Origin: Bryoerythrophyllum caledonicum
Lineage: Eukaryota > Streptophyta > Bryopsida > Pottiales > Pottiaceae
Direction: 5' to 3'
Length of the DNA stretch: 64,000 bases
Assembly (NCBI GenBank): GCA_963971425.1
Contig: OZ020520.1
Coordinates: 23,950,754-24,014,753, forward strand
Part shown: in pieces, positions 47,197-57,205 of the stretch
Position numbering within the stretch: position 1 is the stretch's first letter
Layout: every line of letters begins with the position of its first letter
Notes under the pieces: model-generated
The model's input: the letters and a program-made list of their open reading frames with translations, nothing else
What the model was told of the DNA's origin: nothing
Database searches by the model: none
Made by a program: the position numbers and the translations under genes

Positions 47197-50100
47197 ATGG
47201 CACCACCAAATATTGATAGAATCTGGGAGAGCCACGGTTGGTGGATCGCAGAAGTGGATGAGTCGAGCGCCTTCTTATGGGTGACGGATTATCCCTTTGA
47301 GTTGGGAAAGCGTACATCGGCGTTGGGGAAGAGTTTTGGCAAAATCCAAGCAATCACTCTTCGACGTGATGATATGGTATACGTTACTTGCGCAGTGGGT
47401 CCAGGTCAATCGGAGGTGAAGACTTCTCTTTCGAAGAAGTTACTTTTGGCACCTGTCCCTTTGAATCTTCTTCAAAATCCAGGTCAGGTGAAATTCCTCA
47501 AATCATTGCAGACGTTTTGGTTGAACATATCTCTTGCGGTACGTACTGCTAGACACAACAACGTCTTAGCCTGTTTAGCGTTATCACCGGAGATGGTACT
47601 GAAGGCTAAGAAGATTATGGAGGAACATATTAGATATGAAGCATTTCGGGAGAGGGACCCATCACGTGCGACAACTCAAGCCCCACCAGCGGAACCAGAA
47701 GAAACAGAAGTTTATCGAATTCTTGCTGAGCCGTTGCAACTGGATTGGCGACCACTGGAGGGGGGGGGAGGAAGTGGAGGCCAACATCCCATCACAACTT
47801 CTGAGGTACAGACATTACCGAATCCTCCATTAACGAGTAGACGTCCTACGAAGAGGCCACGGCGTGTTGAGAGTGATGTAGCTTCAGGTTCAAGAGAAGG
47901 CCCATCAAGTTTGGATCCAAGTGGGAGGAGGTTGATTGGAAGAAGTGCAAGATCAGGTGGCAGGATTCCTAGGTCGGGGCTCAGGACGTCTGATGGTCAT
48001 CGTAGGGCCCCTACATCTACACCGGGAGATTTAGCTGATTTGTCAGCCATGGCGCAGGAGGAAGAAGATTTTCACAACCTTCCAGACAGTGTATCAGAGG
48101 ATTTTGAAGACAATGCGGAGATACCACAGGATCTTCCAATTCTAATGAATTTAAAAGCACCAGTGCCTACAACAGAGGAGATTGCGAAAGGATCAGTGTG
48201 GGGGAATTTTGTGTTTAAGGCACACATAGACCGCATTGTCTCTGTGGAAAATCCGGAAACCAACCACCGGGTTTTATCACAGAAGAGGGTCATAGAAGTA
48301 TTCAACCGCTTACGAGACCCAGAATCTGCGAGTCGGGTGAGTAGATTGGTACTTCGACCGATCAGATACATCGTGCATACTACCACCGATGATGGTGTCG
48401 TTGAAAAGGAAGAGCTGCCGTTTCCGTTGGTAGGTACCGCACGAGAGTTTGAACGCATGTTCATTGCACACGGGAGTGCTTCTGCAGAGGGTGCTATGGG
48501 ATCGCAATATTCTTGGCTTCAAGATCATATCATTTGGGAACCGGTGGATGGGCAACACATAGTAGCAGCTTGTAAGTTTGCACAGCAGCAGTGGAGAGAT
48601 GGTACTATGCCATTAAACGAGTATCTGGACACGTTTGAGCGGCGGGAGGCCTCTTTTGTGGTGTATGATGATCGTCGCTTTTACATTGAGAAGTCTGCGC
48701 GGATCAACGTGGCGGAGTTCCAGAGACATTCATATTCTACCATGGAGGAGGATTTGAGGAAGATCCGTCAGATTTGGGATCTATACGGGAGGCCTGATAG
48801 CACACTACGTGCGGACGATGCACGTAGGGCTGTTGCTTTGGTGAGTGCGGCAAGTGCAGTGCATAAGTTGCCCAAGGGGGATGGAGTTGTCACGGTGAAG
48901 AGGTTGGCCAAAAACATGGAGGATCTGACCAATCATGCATGGAATCCGAGCAATGACTGCTTCGAAGCTATCATTCAAGTATGCAAGGACTACGAAGATG
49001 GCATTCTCTTTTACAGCAAGGAGGAAGAGGACAAGTGGAAGGACATGGCGAGGAAGAAAGAGCTGGATCCAAATGTGGACGTACGACCAACAAGAAAGGA
49101 GATGACCCAAAATTGGTTGAGGCCGTTAGGTAGGGTTCCAATTCCATATTATCTTCGGTTGGCAAAGTCTGCTGCAGCGAAGCCGGTGACGGAGGATGGA
49201 GTAAGACCTCGTCAAGCATACTACTTCGACGGTGTAAAAGACAAGAATCCACATCCTCGTACGATTGCCGGTGTTTGTGACCGATATCAGAGACGAGAAG
49301 CTGTGATCAATTCCATCCGTTGGTTGATGGTGGAGAACAAGGAAAGTACACCTGATTCCATGGAGGAGTTCTTCCGTATCCGTGTAGGGAAGTATTTTCC
49401 GAGGAGTAACGCACAACTTGATACCTTTGGGAAGCTTTTGAATGCTGCCACGAAAAAAGCTTGGACTGCTCCTGTGCGGGGGAAGGTGTCTAAACTGGAA
49501 GACATAGGCTACCTTATCCCTCCTTCCATCAGGTTTCATTATGGTGACATTGCAGCAGGAGGGCGTGGATACATTGGACTGTCTGTGGATGTGGGAGGAC
49601 AGGCTACTGCTAATTGGGAATGGCAGATGGAAGTCAAGAGGCCAGGCCAGAGCGACACAGAGAATCTTACTCCGATTCGGTGTAGAAGAGGGTTATTCCG
49701 CACCGACTACATAGAGTTGGGGAAACCATGTTTGTGGGTGATTGATTGTCGACGTGGCGGTGGGAGGCATGGAGATGGTCATTGGGGAGACGCCCAGTTA
49801 TCCGCAGCTTTTGCACAGCTGTCATTATGGATGGCAAATATTGAACGATGGAATGTCATCTTCTTGTTACCAGCGGCCGTGTATGCCAACGAAGAGTTTT
49901 TCACGAAGGTGAAGCTTCCAGAGGGATGTACTATGCGACGTGGATGTTGGGCATTTGATCCGAACTCGGTTAATCCCTATGCTCTCGATTTTACAGAGAA
50001 TGGGCGTCTGGAACAAGTAGTACAACCGATTGGCGATGTTGTGATTTGTATGCAGCATCCTGTGGATACATCTCCTGGCCCGAACTATGTTTCTGGAGAC

Positions 50101-51162
50101 ATTCCACTTCCTCTTGTTTTCTTGGATCACTGGAGTGAAGCACGCCAACCTTCTGAAGTTGATTCACTTGAGAGATCTCCATCAGAGCTGGCAAGACTAG
50201 TGGGCTCATACTTGCCCCGTGGTTGGGGTTTAGTGGCGTGTAACATATCTACGGCCATTCCCACGATCCTTGAAGGAGATTTCCAGGGATCTGAGGTTTT
50301 CATCATTGACGATTGTATAGACAGAGTTTCATTTCTGTACAATGAGTTGTCCGACAATTTCCAAGGACAACTGTTGGTCAGGACTGGTGGAACAAGTACT
50401 GGTTGCAACATCGTACCTGAGACCGAAGAGGCGGTTGGTGGAGTGAGGAATGAAGATGACAATGAGGATGGAGATGGTTTACATGAGAGATTGCCACGTT
50501 CAGGTACCACTGAAGATTTTTCATCTCGCAGTGGTTCAGACGCCGATGAAGATGGAGTGAACCAGTCTCCTCCAAGAGAGACGATTCCATCAACGCAGCG
50601 GGCGGTGGGAGATACTTCACGGGAGACGACTACATCACCTACAGAGAGGATGCAAGATACTGGTGTAGTGGATGTTGGTTTGGCGGCAGGGGCAGGAAGG
50701 GGGCGTACATTTGATGGTCCTAGGCTGGAGATGGAGGAAGAAGAATTGGATTCATTGGAATTTTTTTCGGTGCAGAGGAGGATTCGACAGCCTTTGATGC
50801 CTTCTCAATCAGAGCCTGTATCGGAGACACAAGAGACGTTCGGAGGTATTCAGAGTGATACCGGACTAGGTTTGCCTTCCGTTCCAAGATCTAGCGTATC
50901 CGAGGACATCATTGCATTTCAGGGGGCCTTCTCATTAGAGCGAGAGATGTCCTTCAATCCTGAAGACGGCTTTTTCTACAATGATGATCGCGTAAGGCAT
51001 ACGCGGGAGGGTGTACCTGGCAATTACCGATTTGTTGAGTGTGCGTCCATTGGCATCGAAGATGTGGGAGATCGTCCAGTGCAGGATCATGAACTGTCCG
51101 CTATGGTAGGTAGCGCCATTGGACACGTGGAGGGAGTCGTTCCGCCAGAAGATGAGCTCTGA
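47197..51162 (+). CDS. Large unrecognised protein of the 13.7-kb transposon (ParB-like motif)
   Basis: An uninterrupted frame of 1,321 residues from the ATG at 47197 (residue 28 of a longer frame open from 47116; the first 27 codons lie in repeat DNA, so I prefer the internal start). Numbering from 47116: residues 30-130 form a folded N-terminal domain with many aromatics (WESHGWWIAEVDESS). Residues 190-330 are disordered and Pro/Ser/Arg-rich. Residues 340-680 include IIWEPVDGQHIVAACKFAQ near 475, which resembles the DGQHR/ParB-type motif. Residues 830-1060 are predicted alpha/beta, with LWVIDCRRGGGRHGDGHWG near 871 and WNVIFLLPA further on, resembling the strand 4 to strand 5 part of a Rossmann methyltransferase with an altered catalytic motif. 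The C-terminus is acidic and disordered. I do not recognise the family. Its role may be DNA recognition or regulation with the partner gene. Confidence 0.7.
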   Translation: MAPPNIDRIWESHGWWIAEVDESSAFLWVTDYPFELGKRTSALGKSFGKIQAITLRRDDMVYVTCAVGPGQSEVKTSLSKKLLLAPVPLNLLQNPGQVKFLKSLQTFWLNISLAVRTARHNNVLACLALSPEMVLKAKKIMEEHIRYEAFRERDPSRATTQAPPAEPEETEVYRILAEPLQLDWRPLEGGGGSGGQHPITTSEVQTLPNPPLTSRRPTKRPRRVESDVASGSREGPSSLDPSGRRLIGRSARSGGRIPRSGLRTSDGHRRAPTSTPGDLADLSAMAQEEEDFHNLPDSVSEDFEDNAEIPQDLPILMNLKAPVPTTEEIAKGSVWGNFVFKAHIDRIVSVENPETNHRVLSQKRVIEVFNRLRDPESASRVSRLVLRPIRYIVHTTTDDGVVEKEELPFPLVGTAREFERMFIAHGSASAEGAMGSQYSWLQDHIIWEPVDGQHIVAACKFAQQQWRDGTMPLNEYLDTFERREASFVVYDDRRFYIEKSARINVAEFQRHSYSTMEEDLRKIRQIWDLYGRPDSTLRADDARRAVALVSAASAVHKLPKGDGVVTVKRLAKNMEDLTNHAWNPSNDCFEAIIQVCKDYEDGILFYSKEEEDKWKDMARKKELDPNVDVRPTRKEMTQNWLRPLGRVPIPYYLRLAKSAAAKPVTEDGVRPRQAYYFDGVKDKNPHPRTIAGVCDRYQRREAVINSIRWLMVENKESTPDSMEEFFRIRVGKYFPRSNAQLDTFGKLLNAATKKAWTAPVRGKVSKLEDIGYLIPPSIRFHYGDIAAGGRGYIGLSVDVGGQATANWEWQMEVKRPGQSDTENLTPIRCRRGLFRTDYIELGKPCLWVIDCRRGGGRHGDGHWGDAQLSAAFAQLSLWMANIERWNVIFLLPAAVYANEEFFTKVKLPEGCTMRRGCWAFDPNSVNPYALDFTENGRLEQVVQPIGDVVICMQHPVDTSPGPNYVSGDIPLPLVFLDHWSEARQPSEVDSLERSPSELARLVGSYLPRGWGLVACNISTAIPTILEGDFQGSEVFIIDDCIDRVSFLYNELSDNFQGQLLVRTGGTSTGCNIVPETEEAVGGVRNEDDNEDGDGLHERLPRSGTTEDFSSRSGSDADEDGVNQSPPRETIPSTQRAVGDTSRETTTSPTERMQDTGVVDVGLAAGAGRGRTFDGPRLEMEEEELDSLEFFSVQRRIRQPLMPSQSEPVSETQETFGGIQSDTGLGLPSVPRSSVSEDIIAFQGAFSLEREMSFNPEDGFFYNDDRVRHTREGVPGNYRFVECASIGIEDVGDRPVQDHELSAMVGSAIGHVEGVVPPEDEL

Positions 51163-51733
51163 GCCCTGGAGCTATATACTATAGTAGAGCATGCACGCAG
51201 TTTAGGTGGCAAGTACGTTAGTATAATGTAGTTTGAGATGTGTCTATCGTTTGGTGGGTGGTATATATTTATATATTGGATGGTCCATATGATATGATTG
51301 ATTTTAGAATTCCTCAGTGATAGTGTGGAATTGCTTGATTATGTATGTTTTTGCATTATAAAATACAGTGAGGTACTTTACACTATCTTAGGAAATTGCA
51401 TATATATTTTTGTATCTCTTACACATTGTATTTGTAGTGCAGTACTCTAAAATCCTATAATAACTCATAACACATTTATAATCTCTTTGGGCACATGATC
51501 ATAATTTTGTAGCAGGATTTGGAAACTAGATTAGAAATCATATATTTTCTTAAAAAAGGTAGCGAATGTAAAAAATATATTATTGATATGAACATGAAGA
51601 TGCCAATGTATGACACGAGAAACACCCAAAAAATTTGACAAAAAACATACTTAACTTTTGCCAAATTTTGATTTTTTAAAAAGTTATGAGCAAATAACTT
51701 GCGGCTTTCTACCAACAACCACTGCACTTGGCT
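51163..51733. other. Right subterminal region of the transposon
   Basis: Non-coding and AT-rich, with the 3' end of the large gene. The word actgcacttggct at 51721-51733 adjoins the right inverted repeat and echoes tgcacttgg near the left end. Confidence 0.5.
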
Positions 51734-51760
51734 AAGTGCATAATTGCTTAATTGCGTGTT
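51734..51760 (-). repeat. Right terminal inverted repeat of the 13.7-kb transposon
   Basis: The reverse complement equals 38022-38048 over all 27 bases. TGTT follows at 51761-51764. Confidence 0.92.
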
Positions 51761-52648
51761 TGTTGTGTTGTATAGTTATTGGTATGTTTAGTGGGAAGAG
51801 GCCACTTTGTGGTATCCATTTATTATATGTAATATCGTTTGGTAATTTCCATTGGCATAGGTAGGTGTGGTATGTTTTTGGAATATTGTATTTGTCTTTT
51901 GTTTTGTTTTCTTTGTGGTCTAATATTGAATGTATGGGAAATGTAGTTGGGTTATTGGTGATTTCAATTGGTGGTTTCAAGTAAGGGGGATGTGGTGGTG
52001 GTAGGCGGTGTATAGGATTTGTACCAAGGTTGGGTAAAATATGATGGTCGTGTGTTCTATATTCATGTTTTAGAGTTCGTGGTGTAGGGTGCTCAGTGCA
52101 TGGGTTTTGGCATTGGGGGTTGCATGTAGGATAGCAGAAAAGTTGTTCAGCTATGTTAAGGGCTTGTTTGATTACTTTAGTTGGTGTACTGTAGTATATT
52201 TTGAATTCATTATGTGACATTAGATTTAGACCATTTGGGAGTGTTAAATGTTTAATCTCATGTATGTTTTGAAGTAATAATTTGTTGAGGAGTTTGTGAT
52301 TTTGCTTTGGCGTGAAGTGTGGTAATATTTCTGATGATAGGTTGAGCCACATTTGTTCAAGAGGTGTGGCTTCAAGTGGGAAGTTTCTTGTTGTACTTCT
52401 CAAGTGAGCGCATCCACATCGTTTGATAAGATAGAGTGTTCTTGTTGTAGGTGATCGTAAACAATCGTATTGTTTAATTCTGGGAATCTCTTGTGCTCCG
52501 CCGTATTTAGCAAGTATAAAATGTGTAAGACCTCTATAGATTATTCCCAGTTTTCCTGTGTCATTAAGAGCATTGCGTAGTTGTTCACCTATGCACCTTA
52601 GGTATGTGTTCTTTAATGAGAATGCTTCTATGCCAAACATATCATGTG

Positions 52649-52698
52649 GCAATTGGGTAATTATGTTGGGAGGGCAATTGGGTAATTACGTTGGGAGT
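52649..52698 (-). repeat. 25-bp tandem duplication that breaks the LINE frame
   Basis: Two adjacent copies (52649-52673 and 52674-52698) of ggcaattgggtaattat, then gttgggag, differ at one base. Twenty-five is not a multiple of three, and removing one copy would put the reverse transcriptase frame and the following frame in register. Confidence 0.9.
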
Positions 52699-55600
52699 GC
52701 AATTTGGTAGCCCACAAATTTTCTTTTGTATTGCTATAATTTTTTTGTCTAGTTTTTTAATAGTAGGTAGTGAGTATGGTACCGCGAAAAAACTATATGC
52801 AATGCCTGCTCTTATAACTGTGTCTACCATGCTAACTTTTTGTTTAATAGTAGCTGGACAATTTACTAATTGGTTGCATTGTTTAATTAGTTTGGTGGTT
52901 GTTGTGTGTGTCTGTATTTTCCAATTCAATGATGGGACTAGTTGTATTCCTAGATATACATATGGCTCATTTTGATGTAGTATGGGAATCGGTTGGTTTT
53001 TGTATGATATATTTGCAGCTTGTATTAGTGCTTTGAAGACTATTTGATTTGTTTTGGATTTGTTTGGGCATCCAGTAATTGCACATTTCGGAATTCCTAG
53101 GTCCATTCCAGCCCATTCGCAGAATTTGTCCATTTTATTAAGTTGATTTTTTATTGAGGGAAGTTTGTTTGTTATGATTGCAAGATCATCTGCGTATGCT
53201 GCTGTATTTATTGTTGTTTTTGAAGTTCCCAAGGTATAGCCGTATTTTCCTCTTTGTAACCATCGTAAAAGTGGTTCTAGAAAAATAAGAAAGAAATATG
53301 GGCTAAGTGTATCTCCTTGTATTGTGCCTCTTTGAATGGATATTTTTTGGGTTTGGCCAAAGTATTCACCAGTAAAAATGGTGTTAGACTGTGAATAGAT
53401 ATCTCCTACTAGTATTACCGCGTCCTCAGGGTATCCTAAATCTTTCATAATGGCTAGTAGACGGGCGTGGTCAATCGAGCCAAATGCATTTTTGAAATCT
53501 ATATAGAGTAAATATATATCTTGCGTTGTTAGTTGTGCATCTTCTAAAGCCGATATTAGTAATTGTAATTGTCTAGATGTGCATCTTTCGGCACGGAACC
53601 CTTCTTGGCTGTCATGTAGAATTTGGTGTTTTTCTCCGTATGCTGAGAGTATTGATGTTAGTGTACTTGTAAAAAATTTGTATATAGTGTTGGCTAGCGC
53701 TATAGGTCTGTGATTTGGTAGTTGAGATGGGTCACCCTTTTTGTATAGTAGTATTGTGAGGCTTATTTTCCATGATGCCGGAATTTGTTTTTGTTTATAG
53801 CAATGTTTAAAGAATAGGAATAAGATGCGGTGGAAGTTTGTAGGCATGTTCTTCAGGATAGAGTTGGGTATTCTGTCCGGTCCTGGGGTTTTGTTGTTTG
53901 CAAGGTTTTTTAGGCATAAGTCAAAAGTTTCTTGATCAAAGTATGTATGCAACGGAGTTTGTGGATGACCTCTTTTATCTATTACAAAGCCTTCTAGGTC
54001 ATGCCATGGGTATTGTCTAACTCCGCATGTGCATTCAGGAGGGTGTTTTGGTAAGTAATAACATGTTGGAACAGTGGGTTTATTAATAATTGATTGTTGT
54101 ATGTAAATTTCATTGGCAATGTCTTGTGGACTTGTTAGTATGTTATTATTGTGATCCGTGATGCAGTCTAATGGTGGTGTTTCTTGGTTTTTGAATACTT
54201 TATTGTTTATCTTTTTTGTGGTTATTTCATATAATTGTCTGTATTTGGATATAGCCTTTTTTATACATTCTTTTGTGTAATTTGACGTGATTTTTCTTGC
54301 TTTTTTGTTTGCGGTCTTGGCTAGTGTAGCTAGATCATTTATCCATGGTTCAATAAGTAAGTCGTCATTTGGGGGTGGTGGGATCTTGACATGGGTGTGT
54401 TTGTTTAATTCATTGATAATTGGATGTGATCGCCATTGTGGTGTGTTTTTTGTGATATATATTGCTTTTCTAATTAGGTGGTATGTTGCAACATGTTTTT
54501 TCCATGTTTTTTGGGTTTTGCGTGGTAAGTATCCTCCTTGTTTTGAGATTCTATTATTGAGTGTAGGTATGGGTGGTGCGCTACACGTATTTTCTATAGC
54601 TTCTGATATTTTTTGAGTGATTTCGTTCATATGGGAGCATGCTAGTTTCCAATGATCGGGATTTAGATGTTCGTATGATAATATGGTGTCTAGGTCATTT
54701 AATTGTAAAGCGTTGTTTTCATAAAAGTTTGTGTTGAATTTATCTAAATTCTCTTGCGGTATAGGGTTGAGTATTCTAATTGGTCTCGAGGTCGGTGGGG
54801 TGGGGTGGTGTGCAATAAGTTTGTTTTGGGGTATGTGTAGTGAAATGGGTGCATGGTCAGAGTTAAGATTGGCTTCTGTAATTGTGGTACATGTGTATAG
54901 ATTGTGATTTTGTGTTTTGATATAAAAGCCGTCTATTAGACTTATATGTGTATAGTTGTATCCACCTTGTCTAGAGTAGTTTGTATTTGTTGGGACATAT
55001 GTTAGTGCTAAGCTATCAATATATGTTTTCCATGCAAAATCTTCTTCTTGTGGTGGTGTGGTATTATGTTCATTTTGTCGTCCTATTAAAGCTATGTCTC
55101 TATTAAAGTCTCCACATAGTATGAGAGTGTGGTTAGGATATGTGTTAATTTGTGTTGTAATAGTTTGTTGTATTATTGAGATTAGTTCAATATCTTCATG
55201 ATGTGAGGGCATATATAGGTGTATCAATAGCCATGGTTGTAGAGGATGGTTTTTTATGTGTATAATTTGTAAGTAGGGTGAGATTTTTAGAGGGGTTGCT
55301 ATTTTGGTGATATTTCCTGGGTATGCATATTTGTGATTTATTAGTGTAAGTAGTCCTCCTCTAGCGGGTGTGTAAGTGATCCGTTGTTGAATGCATCTAG
55401 TTAGTGCGTGAGTATTGTTAAATATTAGTTTATAATCTGGGAATAAATTTTGTATGTACTTTATTGGCTTGGTGGCAGTTAGTTTAGTTTCTTGGATGGT
55501 GATAATGGCCGGGTTTGTATGTAAGGCAAGTTCTTCTAAACTAGGTAATGCAGTATTTAGTGTAGCTGCATTCCATGTAACAATGTTAGTTTGATGGCTA

Positions 55601-56223
55601 TTGTTATGTGTATTGGATTGAAGTGGTGATGAGATATGGGTCAATGGAGGGGGGTGTGTGTACTCATCTAGGGGTTCATAAATTCTTAGTGTTTCTTCGA
55701 GAAGATTGTTTGATAGAAAAGGAAATTTGGTTTTTAGCATTTGTATTGATGGTGCATTTTGTGTTTGGTGTATGAAATCATATAATTCTTTGTGTATACT
55801 AGATGAGGGGTTTATTATTTTTTGATTATTTGTTATATATTGTGTATATGGGTGTTCGATGTGAATATGCCTTTCGGGTGGGTTTGGTAGTGTAGACATC
55901 TTGTTTAATAACTTGGCGGTCCAATCTGGTTCGGGAAAATTTATTAGTTGGTGTTCATATGAATTTATGTTAGGGCTGATGGTTGTTATCAGTGCAAATA
56001 ATATTTGTGCTAAAGGGTAATTTCTTATTTGGTTGAGATATGTGTTTAAGTGTGGGAAGTTTCTAATAGTAATTTGGTGGTGTTGGTGATCTTGTTTTAG
56101 TATGGGGGAGAAACTTTTTGCAAGGTGTTGATACTCAGGTTGGAGTTTGATTCTACAAGAAATGAAGTACATTTTGTATCTACGTTTATGAGCTGATGGG
56201 TGGGTTTTAAACACATCTGGCAT

Positions 56224-56247
56224 AGGGCCAGGGTTCGTTTCAATATC
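56224..56247 (-). other. 2A-like ribosome-skipping motif in the LINE
   Basis: Codons for DIETNPGP, an exact match to the D-x-E-x-N-P-G-P consensus, preceded by HHLIKCG. In 2A peptides the ribosome fails to join Gly to the final Pro and restarts, releasing the upstream peptide. Here it would separate the first 227 residues from the endonuclease/RT polyprotein. Such motifs are known in some trypanosome and animal LINEs. Confidence 0.85.
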
Positions 56248-56773
56248 CCCGCATTTGATTAGATGATGCATATCATTATATTTGTAATAATATGTATTGA
56301 TGGTTGTCTTGGATACATATATTGAGGTAGTGTTAAAAATAGATTTTTTATAACAATCTGTTTTGGTCAAAAAGTAAGTAGGTAGAAATAATGAGTTTTC
56401 TAAAAGATTTGTTTCTAAAAATATTTTGTCTAAAAATATGATTTCTAAAAGCAGATTGATATTTATTTCAAAAAGATTCATATATATTCTTATTGTCATT
56501 AGAATTTCTATTTTTAGTAAGTCTATTTTTGGCTCCTTCGGCGAACAGCCGGCCGGCGAGACAATAATTTGCCCTTCCATTTTTATACTAATTTTACATA
56601 GATTCAACAAATTTCTACTCTTTAATCGCAAACTCTTCTCATCATTATATATCTCAAGTTTTATTTTACTATTAACTTTGCTTTTATCCCTATAATTTAT
56701 ATTCCAACTTCTATTTTTAGTATGCCCAATTATATTTTTAGTACTTTCTCTACTTATTTTTACTCTAAAATTT

Positions 56774-57205
56774 GTGTTCCTCAATACTAGTTTGGTTAAT
56801 TTTCCATACCTTATTTTTGATTTTATTAGGAAGCATATTCTATTTTTAGTACTCATGTTTGTTGCTATGTTTTTATTATTTGTATTCTTAGAATTTGAGT
56901 TTCTCATTACTAATTTGGTTAATTTTCCATCCCTTATTTTTTATTTTATTAGGAAGCATATTCCATTTTTAGTACTCCTGTTTGTTGCTATTTTCTTATT
57001 ATTTGTATTCTTAGAATTTGTATTTATCGTTACTAAATCGGTTAATTTTCCATCCCTTATTTTTGTTTTTCTTAGGAAGCATATTCTATTTTTAGTACTT
57101 TTGTTTGTTGCTATCTTCTTATTATTTGTATTCTTATGATAATTATTTCTCATTATTAATTTGGTTAATATCCCATCCCTTATTTTTTTATTTTCTTAGG
57201 AAGCT
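56774..57205 (-). repeat. 123-bp tandem repeats over the LINE 5' end
   Basis: Three and a half to four units with exactly 123-bp spacing: the block (t/c)ggttaattttccat recurs at 56792, 56915, 57038 and 57161. The period is 41 codons, and on the minus strand the units give related peptides (for example NTNNKKIATN). They may be 5' promoter monomers or an extended N-terminus. Confidence 0.92.

Larger units (their letters stand above)
38022..51760. mobile_element. 13.7-kb two-gene DNA transposon nested in the LINE
   Basis: The element is 13,739 bp including a 200-N gap of arbitrary size. Its ends are perfect 27-bp inverted repeats (38022-38048 and 51734-51760; 31 of 32 if extended) starting AACACGCAATTAAGC, flanked by TGTT on both sides. 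It carries a minus-strand gene (41824-38594, DUF7869-like) and a plus-strand gene (47197-51162, unrecognised), arranged head to head with their 3' ends near the termini. The 5.4-kb spacer between them is full of other repeats, including at least two complete TTAA elements. The two large uninterrupted frames suggest recent activity. The superfamily is not identified; a 4-bp duplication is unlike hAT (8), MULE (9) and CACTA (3). Confidence 0.9.
51761..56907 (-). pseudogene. LINE N-terminal part: 2A-like motif, APE endonuclease, reverse transcriptase
   Basis: A 1,421-codon frame from the ATG at 56907 to 52642 and a second frame from 52652 to the transposon junction. The N-terminal 228 residues are basic and Asn/Lys/Ile-rich and end in a 2A-like motif. 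The endonuclease follows at about 420-670 (NIVTWNAATL, IITIQETKL, LILCGDFNRD, LNSDHAPISL). The reverse transcriptase follows with NKTPGPDRIPNSIL, the catalytic LLYIDFKNAFGSID, RGTIQGDTLSP and AYADDLAIIT (near residue 1236). All catalytic residues I can check are present. The frame is broken between the two parts by a 25-bp tandem duplication, so this copy cannot make the full-length protein without frameshifting. The C-terminal remainder is at 35457-38017. Confidence 0.92.
35300..57205 (-). mobile_element. LINE (non-LTR retrotransposon) with EN, RT and RNase H, split by a nested DNA transposon
   Basis: Read on the minus strand, the parts run 57205-51761 (5' repeats, 2A motif, endonuclease, reverse transcriptase and the following segment) and then 38021-35457 (rest of the C-terminal region with RNase H and a zinc-binding motif), separated by the DNA transposon at 38022-51760. 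The outer ends are approximate; no target duplication or poly(A) tail was defined. The RNase H domain and the APE-type endonuclease suggest an I-, Tad- or LOA-like group or an algal LINE clade, rather than the standard plant L1 type. The composition is AT-rich, very different from the host exons. Confidence 0.88.
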
